A stretch of 64,000 nucleotides of DNA, taken from the NCBI RefSeq assembly GCF_037975245.1, contig NC_092565.1, forward strand, positions 20,582,999-20,646,998. Reading direction: 5' to 3'. Of the stretch, positions 23,916 through 35,383 are shown piece after piece. Numbering within the stretch: the stretch's first letter is position 1; each line of letters begins with the position of its first letter. The DNA is from Apostichopus japonicus (lineage: Eukaryota; Echinodermata; Holothuroidea; Aspidochirotida; Stichopodidae). The notes beneath the pieces are model-generated. The model did not search any database, was not told the DNA's origin, and was given only the letters and a program-made list of their open reading frames with translations. A program made the translations under genes and the position numbers.

Positions 23916-23990
23916 TAATAATAATAATAATAAAAATAATAATAATCATAATAATAACACTAATAATAATAATCATCATCATATATCTCC
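23916..23990. repeat. (AAT)n microsatellite, interrupted
   Basis: AATAAT units with CAT and CTA interruptions. It lies just 3' of the 24-kb gene on the minus strand. Confidence 0.85.
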
Positions 23991-24032
23991 ATATTAATTT
24001 CTCAACACTTTCTTTTAATCTCTTCTATGGTT

Positions 24033-24936
24033 CTACTGTGGTCCTAGCGAACGATGGACACGGTATCGTACTGGTTCTCTGGAAATCGGTCGGTTTGGTC
24101 GCCCCGGTCCAGTCACCTGCCTCAGTCGTATAGGCCGGTTCTGAGAAGAATCCAACCAATTCAAAATTCTAGATCGAGTGGATACGTCCAAATAATCGAC
24201 ACCGTTCATGAAATGTGGACCAGATCTGGTATGAGTCGATCCATCGGTATAGGATGAGGTTGATCCCGCCGGCACCCTCCTTATGGCATGTCGAAAAACG
24301 GGGTCGCTACGGGGGACCACTTGTGTTACTCTTCGAGGCCCAGGTAGAAATCTATCGGCAACGGGACCCGGATATCGATACAAAGGATCTTGTTCATAAG
24401 TCACCGGAAGGTGCTGGGGTATTGACGGTTCGACCACAAAGCGCTCACCGGTTGATACGTTCCTAACATGGTGCGGTTCACCCCTACCGGTTATGGACTC
24501 CACTTCGAATCGTTCCAATGCTGTTGGTTTCGCTTGGTGGGGTTCTTGAGAAATCAATTCAAAGCTGGTCCCTGGAGGGATGTAGTATACTTGTTGGTTT
24601 AGTCCATAGCCGGATTGTCCATAGCCGGAGGGCCAATAGTTATAAGGATCATAGGCTGGACCTCTGATGGGTGGCACAGAGGGTCTGTACGTGGCGTATG
24701 CAGGATATGGCGAATAAACGTTCGGTGGATATGATGGATAAAATTCCCTAAAAACAGTCGAAGGCTGTACGGCCCTGTGTAATCCGTCTTGGACAGGTGA
24801 ATATTTATCACGTGGGTAATCGGCTGGTGGTAACGTATCGATAGGACGCCCATTCCGTTCGACAAGGCCTTCATCAAAGTCGTGCTGACGGTCATCATTG
24901 ACACCTTCCACTCGAATGGATGGTCTAGGAATCATC
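24033..24936 (-). CDS. Unrecognised 300-residue Tyr/Pro-rich protein, single or terminal coding exon
   Basis: The frame is preceded by a clean 3' splice site (T-rich tract, CTCGTGTCTCTAG at 24937-24949). The exon opens with one G and then ATG, so it is either a terminal coding exon or a complete coding exon after a 5'-UTR intron. The stop is TAG at 24033. Residues 1-60 are acidic and polar; 62-117 are rich in Tyr and Pro (for example YPSYPPNVYSPY). Then come three similarly shaped segments: VYYIPPGTSFEL (116-127), VRNVSTGERFVV (157-168) and IRRVPAGSTSSY (218-229). The motif DVSTRSRILNWLD (250-262) and a basic Pro/Arg tail follow. No signal peptide or membrane span is seen. DNA here is richer in CG than the flanks. 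No family is recognised; similarity in layout to the 12988-14028 protein suggests common descent. Confidence 0.72.
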
Positions 24937-25254
24937 CTAGAGACACGAGAAAAAAAATAGAAAACATATATTTAATGAGAAATTGCCAAAGGGTGATTAA
25001 TTCAGGAATCACTTATAATAAAACGAAACCCCGTTGGATAACATTCAACACCATTTTATCACCTTTTTGAGTATTTTGTTGCATTTTAGAAACTGACCAG
25101 ATTATCGGTGTGCTAAACTAGGTTGTTCAGCCATTTTAATAGATGAGCCTTGAAAATTTAAAGGTTCTTTCCTTAAAAACCAAAGAAATAAAAAGAGTAT
25201 AGAAATACAATCTGTATCGATGGCAATAATCTTAAACTATTAAAAACATATCAA
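24937..25254. other. Intron or upstream flank of the 24-kb gene
   Basis: AT-rich sequence starting with the acceptor tract on the minus strand. No exon seen. Confidence 0.4.
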
Positions 25255-26444
25255 AATGAATGTTGTAGGTTAACAACATATTAGCATTTAATGTTGTAGG
25301 TTAACAACATATCAACATTTAATGTTGTAGGTTAACAACATAACAACATTTAATGTTGTAGGTTAACAACATATCAACATTTAATGTTGTAGGTTAACAA
25401 CATATCAACATTTAATGTTGTAGGTTAACAACATATCAACATTTAATGTTGTAGGTTAACAACATATCAACATTTAATGTTGTAGGTTAACAACATATCA
25501 ACATTTAATGTTGTAGGTTAACAGCCTATCAAATCAATGTGTAGGTTAACAACATATCAAATTAATATTGTAGGTTAACTACATCTCAAAATTAATGTTG
25601 TAGGTTAACAACATATCAAATTAATGTTGTAGGTTAACAACATATCAAAATTAATATTTTAGGTTAACAACATTAACAACATATCAAAATCAATGTTGTA
25701 GGTTAACAACATATCAACATTAATGTTGTAGGTTAACAACATTAACAACATATCAAAATCAATGTTGTAGGTAAACAACATATCAACATTAATGTTGTAG
25801 GTTAACAACATTAACAACATATCGAAATCAATGTTGTAGGTTAACAACATATCGAAATCAATGTTGTAGGTTAACAACATATCGAAATCAATGTTGTAGG
25901 TTAACAACATATCAACATTTAGTGTTGTAGGTTAACAACATATCAACATTTAATGTTGTAGGTTAACAACATATCAACATTTAATGTTGTAGGTTAACAG
26001 CCTATCAAATCAATGTCTAGGTTAACAACATATCAAATTAATATTGTAGGTTAACTACATCTCAAAAATAATGTTGTAGGTTAACAACATATCAAATTAA
26101 TGTTGTAGGTTAACAACATATCAAAATTAATATTTTAGATTTACAACATTAACAACATATCAAAATCAATGTTGTAGGTTAACAACATATCAACATTAAT
26201 GTTGTAGGTTAACAACATATCAACATTTAATGTTGTAGGTTAACAACATATCAACATTAATGTTGTAGGTTAACAACATATCAACATTTAATGTTGTAGG
26301 TTAACAGCCTATCAAATCAATGTGTAGGTTAACAACATATCAAATTAATATTGTAGGTTAACTACATCTCAAAAATAATGTTGTAGGTTAACAACATATC
26401 AAATTAATGTTGTAGGTTAACAACATATCAAATTAATGTTGTAT
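25255..26444. repeat. Hairpin-forming minisatellite, about 31-bp unit, with higher-order repeats
   Basis: About 38 units of the type ATGTTGTAGGTTAACAACAT plus ATCAACATTTA or ATCAAATTA. Each unit is an inverted repeat (ATGTTGT / ACAACAT around a 6-base loop) holding GTTAAC. A variant block containing AACAGCCTATCAAATCAATG, ATATTGTAGG and AACTACATCTCAAAA appears three times in the same order (about 25510, 25990 and 26290), so groups of units were copied together. The 83-residue minus frame made of MLLTYNIDFD repeats is a by-product. Confidence 0.95.
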
Positions 26445-26450
26445 ATAGGT

Positions 26451-26750
26451 TTAGCCCTCCTTCACCATTATGAACAGCTTGCTGTACTCCAGAACAACAT
26501 CGCGATTACCCATGCTCATTATAACATCATCAAGGCCTCTTTGAGGATGCACGTAATTTTAATTCATTAAAATAATGAAGTTACTCTCTTATACCAATGT
26601 ACCAACGTTCCGTTCAATTTTAGAGTTGAGATGTCCTGTTAAGAGTGTGAAGCGCGAGATCAGAATAGTTTCATGAATGGTCTGAAATTGTAAGGGAAAG
26701 TCTTTTACCTTTACTAGATCTTTAACAATAGCACGACATCCTTCTGCTTT
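26451..26750 (-). CDS. Candidate last two coding exons, unrecognised
   Basis: On the minus strand an acceptor (AAAAGACTTACAG) opens an exon at 26750 encoding KAEGCRAIVKDLVKVKDF and onward through SRFTLLTGHLNSK. The frame closes shortly after a GTTG|GTACAT donor (exon end 26603). Joining to an acceptor TCCTCAAAGAG (exon start 26536) keeps the frame and gives GLDDVIMSMGNRDVV ... FIMVKEG, then TAA at 26451. The implied intron is 66 bases, very short. The alternative is one decayed frame with a shift. Composition is protein-like on both sides. The minisatellite begins about six bases after the stop, so it would form the 3' UTR. No family is recognised. Confidence 0.35.
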
Positions 26751-27071
26751 CTGTAAGTCTTTTGAAATGCTATAATATACTCTTTTTTTCTCCAAATATT
26801 ATCGAGGTATCAATTATGTCGCGGTACCTATTATGACGCACTTTGTCAAGAAAGAAATTTCGTGTACGTTATTACGATAGCAACGGAAAATAAGCTTAGC
26901 TTGAGGTATGAGAGCATGTCTCTCAATGTTTTTGTCTTAAACAATAATATCCAACAGCGATATCAAGTTTCAAAGTTATGTCCACGTCATGAATATCCAG
27001 CACCGATAACCTATATTTTTTTTATATTTTGTTTATGTATAAGCTTACATATATTGACTCAATTGTGAATT
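26751..27071. other. Possible intron of the preceding candidate; no other feature
   Basis: AT-rich, nothing supported on either strand. Confidence 0.3.
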
Positions 27072-27410
27072 GAACCGGTGCTGTGGCCGATCGTGGATAA
27101 ATACGGTGGCATCTGAAGCAATTAGGTTTGGGATCGGGAGGTTCCGGGTTCGATACCCGGTCTGGTCATAGTTATAGATGGGTTTTTCATCCAAGAGCAA
27201 TCTACGGTTTTCCCATCTGAAACTTTCTAACTTTGAAAAGATTCCAAATTTGAGTTAAATTATGAATTGGAAGCAACCCAACGTGTAAGTTGTAATCCAT
27301 AAGCCCTTGCGGGTTTCTCCCACATTTGTGGTCGCTTACGCGTCGTACATATAACTGCTTATTATTATTAATTGCTTCTGCTCAATGAATGAATTAAATA
27401 AATAAAAAAT
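27072..27410 (+). mobile_element. tRNA-headed SINE, near full length
   Basis: An A-box-like TGGCCGATCGTGG at about 27082 and a B box GGTTCGATACC at about 27147 (T stem CCGGG/CCCGG perfect) mark a tRNA-derived head. A linker follows and then the core shared with 3045-3165 and 45473-45569, containing GTTGTAATCCATAAGCCC and GGGTTTCTCCCACATTTG. The 3' end grades into AATGAATGAATTAAATAAAT. A core shared by otherwise diverged copies is typical of SINE families with conserved central domains; I cannot say which. Confidence 0.75.
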
Positions 27411-28013
27411 GAGTGTATTAATATTCGTGCCGGATGAAGGGAACGCAAGAAAATGATTAATTTGTGATTGGGTCTCGGTCTCTCGGCGAAAGGTTTCCTC
27501 ACTGTCAAACATCGTATTATATATTTGCCTCCATTAAACTCCCATCTTAAACAATCTTTAAATTTGGGTTTTTGCCCGCAATATCAGTGTTTCTCCTGGC
27601 ACTTTCACATCACACTTATGTCATCAGTTTAATGAATGTTTAAACGTAAGGCTCGGGGTTTTATTTTTATTTATATCTTTTTCCGATGTAAGATTGATGA
27701 AATTTCGTCACCGATTTTGAGTAATTTATTGCTTGTACGTGATAAAAAAAGTATTAATGTTAATGAAATCTGTGTTACATATACATCCTAGCTCGATACG
27801 CTTGGTCTACAATGTAGTCAGATCTAAACATACCAAGTCTCTTTTGACAGCTGCAAAAGGCCAAAATCTGTCGTAGCCGAAAGCATGAATATTTATATCT
27901 TACCGATTCGTTGCCTCCGTCAATCATTCTTGTTTTTTTAAAAGAGAGGAACAGACAAAAGGAAGAAATCAACAGCAAGGCCTGTTAATACCATTTTACC
28001 AAATATTGCCAGG
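27411..28013. other. Intergenic, no gene supported
   Basis: On the minus strand an eight-codon MIDGGNES stretch at about 27900-27930 ends at a donor, TCG|GTAAGA. It is too short to call. The right border is the hAT duplication TTGCCAGG. Confidence 0.3.
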
Positions 28014-28377
28014 CAGTGGCGTAGGAAGGTACTTTTGAGTGGGGGGGCTGAAGACTGATGGCCGGCCTGGGGGAGGGGTCTAAGGGGAGGGGGTCTCCCC
28101 CTCCCCTTTGGAATTTTTTGCATTTCCAGGTGGCCTCAGATGCAATTTGGTGCAATATAGCACACTTCAACACCCACTCCATTTTGTAAACTTAATTTTG
28201 TATTTTCACCTGGCCTTAGATGCAATTTGGTGCTCCAAATGAGATTTTTTTTCTCATTTGGAAATGAAAAAGGGGTTTTCTGACTTGCGGAGCGGGGGGG
28301 CGGAATGATACTTCCGCCCCTCCACATTTTTCACTGGGGGGCTGGCGCCCCCCAGCCCCTCGGTTCCTACGCCCTTG
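28014..28377 (+). mobile_element. hAT-type MITE, copy 1 (364 bp)
   Basis: The ends are CAGTGGCGTAGGAA and, inverted, CAAGGGCGTAGGAA. Perfect 8-bp duplications TTGCCAGG flank it (28006-28013 and 28378-28385). The inside is a chain of hairpins: GGGGAGGGGGTC/TCCCCCTCCCC, CCAAATGAGA/TCTCATTTGG, GCGGAA/TTCCGC and GGGGGCTGGCGCCCCCC. No transposase is present. A near-identical copy in reverse orientation is at 36033-36398. Confidence 0.92.
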
Positions 28378-28385
28378 TTGCCAGG

Positions 28386-29935
28386 TAATTTAGGGACAAC
28401 GAGCAGGAGAAGAACAGTCTATTTTGCTGTGTGTATAATAACAGAATAACAACAGAAATTTCCACAACATCATGCAGTATTACAGATATATTTGATGAAG
28501 CCTTCGTAAAGGTATAATAAATTATATATATTAAAAATGAAAAACTAAGAAAAAATATATTTATCTACTGCAAAAACAAGAGCACGTGCATGTATAATTC
28601 GGAGGCGGGCCTGTTAGCCTCTGAGAAAGATCAAAATGCTCTATATAGGGCCTCTAAACTTTATATAAGTGAAATCTATATTGAAAAATAGGCTAGAGAG
28701 TCAAATAATGGTAATTTAAATTCATACTTCTATTTCTAGTTCTAAAGTACGTACGTCAATCTCTTAGAATGGAATGGAATTTTTACTTCCTTTTCGTTTT
28801 TTTTCTCAAACGCAAATAACAGTTTTCTTGTCATATGCATATTCGAAAGTGACACATTCTCTAAAAATTACCAAGTTATGCAAGTAAAGCCTAATATTTT
28901 AATAACCATGACGTTATTTTTGAGGGGTTTCTTGTTGAAATCTGTCAATTTTAATTTAAAACTGAGAAGCTTGTGGTATATTAGGTCTGATTAGAGCGAG
29001 AGTCTGGGCGCTAAGGCTGCATTCTTTCAGCACGCTAAAGGTTAGCAAATGGCTTGTCAAGTTTCGTAGACTTAGATGAGACCAAAATAACAGCGCCCCC
29101 TGTTTACTTTATTTGCGATTGTTAAGCCCCACTGGATAGCCTTCCATCTATAACTGAGCACGATCTTTGGCGTTAAATTCATTTGACTGCTCCATATAAC
29201 ACGCGAGTTATTAACAGCTAAACCGAATACTTTTGTTTTAGTGTTCCACACATTGAAGTTAACCACTTTTTTCGTTTCAGTGGCAAAGTTAAGCCTAATC
29301 TGAATAAACAGTTTGAAAGCATGTCGTTTCTTTGCAGTGTTTTTGTAAACAGATGTATTTTGTTTAAGTCTATGGTGTGTTCTCTATTTTTACACTTTCT
29401 CATATGATATAGCAAACCATGATGGATTGATTCACTCGTTAAGATTTATGAATAATGTCTCCTTGGCATCGTATTCCGGGATATTTTGAGCTGATATCCC
29501 TTAATTTCATAAAACGATCCTCAATCTTTGAAAGCCTTGTCGAAGTTTAAGTAGGTTGGTCCTCACACGTTGTCGCCAGATGTTGCCGTTCGTTCGTTCA
29601 GTCGTTCGATTTAGTCTAGCTTCTAAAGTTGTCTATCCAGGGATATGATTTCTCAAAATAACCTTTACCTACTTCTCGCACGCAAGTTTCGAATTAATTT
29701 TACACAACTTTAAAGGGAGTGGATATCAAATTGATTGAAAATAGTAAGAGTAAAAAAGTTAATAGTTAAACTGAACACAGACATGAGACAGAAAGACAGA
29801 CAGACAGACTTGCATATTTATCATACTGACAGACATAAAGTTCGGTGCACAAACAAATAGATAGACAATCATATATACAGAGAGGCGTATATGAGTCATA
29901 AACAAACGAAACCAATACAAGTCACGAAGGTTGTG

Positions 29936-29966
<31 letters not shown>

Positions 29967-30997
29967 GTGCTATATAGATTAATAGACAGATACCCCCCCA
30001 CTCCCTCGGCTCGCCCCTATCACTATAGAAGAATAAGTCACTTGATCCATACAGTTACATTGAACATTTCGGTAGGAGGAATGTGGAGTAAGTTGGTCGG
30101 GGGTTGTGGTGAGTGGGTGTGAGAAACAGAAACAAGAATTAATATATGAGATTCATTTTTCATTTTTTTTTGGGGGGGGACTCAACTTTCCTCTCTTTTA
30201 CCTGTGTGAGTGAGTGCATGGGGAGGGGAGGGGAGGTGGGTGGGGAGGGATGGATGGAGTGGAGAAGTAGAAGGCGAGGAACGTTTGGTTTAATCTATTT
30301 ATCGCATGTACTCATGTGAGATGTCACTATGATAATGCTCTTAAAAGAAACAGCCAAGACTAATGCCTTCACACTTCCTGAATTGTTGTAGATAACTAGG
30401 AAAGTTACTTATTGACGGATACGAATAAGTGCTCTCTTTAAAATTTTGAATAAAGCTCAAGTGCTATGTATTTCCGAATGTCCTTCCTGCAGAGCTAATG
30501 ATTAAGATGAAGAAACAGAGACAGTCAGTGGGGTGCAGCGTTTATCCTCTTGAAATATTAACAAGGCTATTGAGATGCAAGATATCGAGAAAGAGAGAGA
30601 GAGGTGGAGAGGGAGAGAGGAAAATGATGGGATTTCATTTCTGTAATAATAGTCCTCAAATGCTATTCCGAACAGGCCTTTTCTTATTATATGTTACTTC
30701 ATGTACATTATAAGGAGGTTGTTGCAGAGCTGTTATTCTCCTTCAAATTCTGATTGCATAATTTTCGTGAAGGCTATATGCAGATTATCACAAAACCAGG
30801 GAACATTCTCGGTGGTGGCAACGGGGACTGGAAGGTGGTTGAGGAGGTAGGGTGGGGGTGGTAGGCGTAGGGTAATGAGGGAATGACTGGTATTAAAACG
30901 TAATTGTATATTGTGTGTTAAGTAGTAAGTATAGACAAATCTTTTCCTCTTATGATGTTGGTGACGTGGAAGCATGTAAAAGTAAAGAATTTAGAAG
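28386..30997. other. Intergenic, no gene supported
   Basis: AT-rich with (GACA)n bits at 29940-29970 and a G run at about 30170. A block at about 29190-29265 resembles one at about 44210-44285 (TCCATA-A, CACGAGTTA, TAAC and TCCCACACA-like pieces), so a worn dispersed repeat may be present. Frames at 29072-29415(-) show no domain. Confidence 0.35.
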
Positions 30998-30999
30998 AG

Positions 31000-31093
<94 letters not shown>
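30998..31093. repeat. (TA)n microsatellite
   Basis: About 95 bases of uninterrupted TA. GTACAAG|GTAAGG at about 31125 is a donor-like string after it without a usable exon. Confidence 0.95.
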
Positions 31094-31096
<3 letters not shown>

Positions 31097-31332
31097 GACA
31101 AAAAAAGACTAGAAGACGGTACAAGGTAAGGGAAATATGGTATATATGTGCTAAAATGTGTGCAGGGGGAGGGGTGGAGTTCGGTTGAAAGCAGGGAAAG
31201 GAAAGAGGGTTTGTGCTAAGGTGGGGGGGGGAGGTTACCTTTCCACTTCTGCTTTGATATGAGGGTTCAGTTGGTATTCTGAAGGGGTACCATAATTGTA
31301 TCGATATGTATAATATAATATATAATATAACA

Positions 31333-31336
<4 letters not shown>

Positions 31337-31406
<70 letters not shown>
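31337..31406. repeat. (TA)n microsatellite
   Basis: About 70 bases of pure TA, 240 bases after the previous TA array. Confidence 0.95.
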
Positions 31407-31407
<1 letters not shown>

Positions 31408-31621
31408 CCAAACACTCTCACATACAAACACAAACAGATATATAAAGAATGATAATAGGATGTCACCTCCTCAAGTGTTTTTTTGATAGGGTTTCATTGA
31501 TTAGCAAACCTTTGAACTTTATGTATAAATTCTTCGTTCCTGGCTCAAACTTGATGGAATTATTTTGTTTTTGTACCGGTACCACATAGTCTATATCTTA
31601 TCTTACTTTTTTTTTTTACAG

Positions 31622-31753
31622 TCGAAATTGTTAGAACCACATTTGTGGCACAATGAACGCTTATCTTGTCATTTTCCACATAAGGACAAACATCGTACTC
31701 ATGTTGAAGAACAGACAGAACGGCGAGAAATGTCCAAAAAAGTCGGCAATTAG
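31622..31753 (+). CDS. Candidate terminal coding exon, unrecognised
   Basis: A textbook acceptor (about twelve T, then TTACAG at 31616-31621) opens a phase-0 frame of 43 codons to TAG. It begins SKLLEPHLWHNERL and ends EMSKKVGN. The middle is rich in His and Cys (L-S-C-H-F-P-H-K-D-K-H), followed by a charged stretch E-E-Q-T-E-R-R-E. An AATAAA lies at 32014. No upstream exon was found on the plus strand, where the nearest DNA is a (TA)n array and G-rich tract. The strength of the acceptor and coding-like composition carry the call. Confidence 0.42.
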   Translation, partial: SKLLEPHLWHNERLSCHFPHKDKHRTHVEEQTERREMSKKVGN

Positions 31754-32013
31754 TAATTAAACACGGGTTATTCCAAAATATAAAAATAATAATAATTACT
31801 TCATTAGGATTAGCATGTTGCTCATCTATGAATCATCCTATATGAAAGTGCATGTTAGATATTTGGTTCCAAACACAACATACTCTATCCAACCAAATAA
31901 GAATTTACAGGAAACAAGGGAGGAAGGTTACAAAAAAAAGTGCTAACTTGTTCCACTATGAATCTTGTAGAGAAAAAGATGTTTGCATCTAGTTTTTAGT
32001 TCGCCCCTCCCCC

Positions 32014-32019
32014 AATAAA
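32014..32019 (+). promoter_or_regulatory. Candidate polyadenylation signal AATAAA
   Basis: Lies 261 bases after the stop codon of the 31622-31753 candidate exon, in CCCAATAAAGATAG. Confidence 0.3.
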
Positions 32020-32433
32020 GATAGTAGACAGGCGAGGGCATCCCTTTCCTGGATACGCCCATATATATATATCTGCACATTTCACCAACCCCTTTAGTGT
32101 TAACTAGGCGGCGTCTCAATGGTATCTAAAGTTGTCTTTTGATAACTAAGGAAGGTGTTGACTCATCGCCAGTGACGTAAACACAGAACGATTGTGTAGA
32201 CAGCGAATAAATAAACTCAATTATGTTATGTATGTGCTGCCTATACAGCAAAACGTGATTCTTGGCGTCATAACGATAACGGTATAGGAATATGTTGTTA
32301 TAGCATAGTACTTAATAACAGAACCACAATAATCATAGATCGACAGGTTATTTAAGCTATGCGAGGTCTCTATGCTTGTGGTTGCAATGTACTATATGTT
32401 AGTCTTACGGTATACAAACACACACACACATAT

Positions 32434-32438
<5 letters not shown>

Positions 32439-32488
<50 letters not shown>

Positions 32489-32515
32489 TGTATATATATA
32501 TATATATATATATAC

Positions 32516-32546
<31 letters not shown>
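32439..32546. repeat. (TA)n microsatellite with ATACATATATAC variants
   Basis: TA repeats with periodic C interruptions, following a CACACA start at about 32418. Confidence 0.9.
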
Positions 32547-33521
32547 GCTACGGTTACTATGATGAGCTAAATGTATTTGTTTTGTAATGACGAATGTACT
32601 GCTCGAACGAATATCATCATTATGTATAGCCTATACATATTCACCATACAGATAAGACTACATATCACATACTAGCACCATTTTAACACTTACCTGTTAA
32701 TTGCTTTCCTTGATAGGTTACAAAATCGTCGTTCTAGGTAATCCCAGCGATATGATATTTAATATACAGACATAAGCGTTACTGAGCGTATATAGACCAG
32801 TACTTTATAAACCAAAACAATCGGGCACAGTTGTTGTATTCCATCAGCAATGCATAACTGTAAAAGTATAACTATACCACGTTTAATGCAGGGACTCTGC
32901 TTCATTTGACCTTAGTTATAATAAAAACAAAAATGCTTACAAAAGTGTGACAAGGTTACGCCTAAAAGGTCTGTAAATGGATTCACATGAGTGAACAAAA
33001 TGAATTCAAAGATAAACAGAGATAGGGTAACTACTGACTGTTATTTGACAGGTCTTTACAAAGTACAACTGCACACGCTTAGAATTACCCGCAGTACTCG
33101 TCTTCGTGCATATATCCGTATACTTGAACCCGGTCATGGCGTTGTATTCGCCTTTCTACTGTTACACATTGGTACTAGCGTCTCAAAATGTCCCAACTGG
33201 CTGACTTTAACCCCCCCCCCCCCCAAATTCTGCAATAGTCCGTGTAACTCGTACTATCACACCACTTCGCTATATTATTAATTGAAAACTAAACATGTTG
33301 GCGTTTTACGTATAACTAATTTCAGCAATGTCATATTTATGTCAGTCGACGAATTTCGTAAAACTTTGAAAACTAGTCCTGGACTATAAACTCACAATAT
33401 ACTTACATGGCAAATGTATATGTATAGGCTAAAGAGGCCTAAAACAACAACTAAGCAGGAAGTTGTTTCGTATTAACAGTGGATCCTAACACTTGGGTGT
33501 CTCCCTGTTTGTGCGTGGGAA

Positions 33522-33553
33522 AGGGGTCGGGGGGGGGTGGGGGGAGGGTGGGG
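33522..33553 (+). other. G-quadruplex-capable tract
   Basis: Consecutive G runs (GGGG, 8 G, 6 G, GGG, GGGG) with 1-2 base spacers in 32 bases on the plus strand. Confidence 0.7.
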
Positions 33554-34114
33554 CGTATTTCACGAGATCATCTGCATAGTCACTAGTGAGTGAAGTGGAA
33601 GTGATGTGAATGTTACACATTAATGTTTAGTTTCACATCCGCTACAGCCATCTTCTCTCTTCAAGGATATAGTGATGCAGTGTAGATCTTTAGAACTAAG
33701 TGAAGCATTATTTGTCTATAGAAATTTTATGTCATTCAGTTTGTTAAAAAATCAAACATTTTTCTCTTTTTGTATTTGTGGGGTAATTTGTACGAAAATG
33801 ATTGTGCGGATAAAGATTGTAAATCATGGTTGACAATCCGTGGTACGTAGCATACGTCATTATCATGTGCAAGAATCATATGGGAGGGGGGGTGGGTGGG
33901 GGTGTATACAATACATGGAACAGTAACTTTCCATATTTGCAATTGTGGCGGGACGGATGGTTGTAGACGTAGCAGGTTGGGGGGGGGGGTGATGTGGGTG
34001 GGACAGGTGGCGCTAGATGACATGGTAATGGAGGTTAAACGTTCACCATCCAAGCCATCGTTTTGTAATATTATATGGTTTTAATTGAAATTTAAAAAAA
34101 TAACCAGAAACAAC

Positions 34115-34155
34115 GGGGGGGGGGTGGAGGTGGGGGCGGGGAGGGGTGAGGGAGG
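34115..34155 (+). other. G-quadruplex-capable tract
   Basis: Ten G, then short G runs separated by one or two bases, ending GGGGTGAGGGAGG. Confidence 0.7.
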
Positions 34156-35383
34156 CCTATATACTGGCGAACCAAATTATGTAACCCGTCGACGATCGAT
34201 AGGCTTCAAGTAGCAAGCTTACAAATAGGCCTATACGATATGTTCAAGTTTGTTTAATGACGTCAGACGCCATGCTGCATAAGACAATTGCCTAGAATTC
34301 AGAGGTTCTAACAACTCCCCCCTTTAACTGAGCAATATATCGAGTAAAAGCATTGACAAGATTTACAGAATATTACGAGCTGCTTTGTTTTGTATTGTGT
34401 TTTGATACTGAAATATTAATCGGAATAGAAACCTGACTTTGACAAAAATGCATAACTAACTTCTTTGTTATTATTTTATTCATATTTCTGTTTCATTTTC
34501 TTCATTACTAGGGAAAAGCAATGACCTAACATTTTTTCGCTCTACTTTTTTGCTCATAGATCTATCGATTTGAAAACTCTGCAATATGAAAAGTGTAGAC
34601 ATGATGGATATCTACTGTCAGTAGACACTTGAGGCTAAAGAAATATATCTATAATACATCTAAAGAATATATATCTATATCTAGGAAGCATTATCATGAA
34701 ACAAGAAATGAATGTTTTGTTTTTCTTTCTTTCTTTCTAATTTTCTAAGGGTATAAGTTTTAAAGTAAGTTTATTTTCCATTTTTCTGTTTCCTGTTATT
34801 TCCCACACAATGACTTATTCACCTGCCTTTCATTCGGACTTCTAAAATATAACACAAAATGAAATATTGTGCCGGAGGAAACTTACTAATACACTTTATA
34901 TAACATCTGCAGGGGGCACACTGTGTACTCTGAGACTTTTCTTCATCTCGCTATATGAAAATGTTTGATTAATGGAGTGATCATAATCTTTCTTTATACA
35001 AAATCTGGGCACACTGTCTGTCGATGGTACTATACATTCTTTTAGACTCTTAAAACTTTCTTCTGTCTACAGAAGTAAGCATTTGCTTTAGTAAAAGTTT
35101 GGAGACGACGGAGCAACCTTCGGGTGAATACATATTAATTTGCTTGTTTATACAAGGGTTGTAATGATGAAGGCAAACTTGGGCCCAAGCATTAATAACT
35201 GGGGGTTTTCTCGGACCTTTATGAAATTATAATATATTTTTGTCAGTCAAGAAACTTCTCTTCTGATATCACAGCTATAAGTACTCAACAGATTGAAGCC
35301 GTTTTACATATGCACTCAAAACTAACAGACACTGACGTCACAGAAATCGTTTCAAACACATACTCGCATCGCTTAGCTCATAC

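Larger units (their letters stand above)
32547..35383. other. Intergenic, G-rich islands, no gene supported
   Basis: On the minus strand ACAG|GTAAGTG at about 32697 is a strong donor. About 95 bases upstream of it on that strand TTATAAAG could serve as a TATA box, so a non-coding first exon is conceivable. G-rich islands are listed separately. No open frame with protein character. Confidence 0.3.

Noticed and set aside
25659-25910. Decapeptide-repeat open frame (MLLTYNIDFD units)
   Set aside because: Translation of the minisatellite without start context or splice sites. Unit indels break it outside this short span.
25255-26444. CRISPR-like array
   Set aside because: The repeated units are contiguous with tiny variable parts, not uniform repeats with unique spacers, and the genome is animal. 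The arrays at 4094 and 5240 are rejected likewise.
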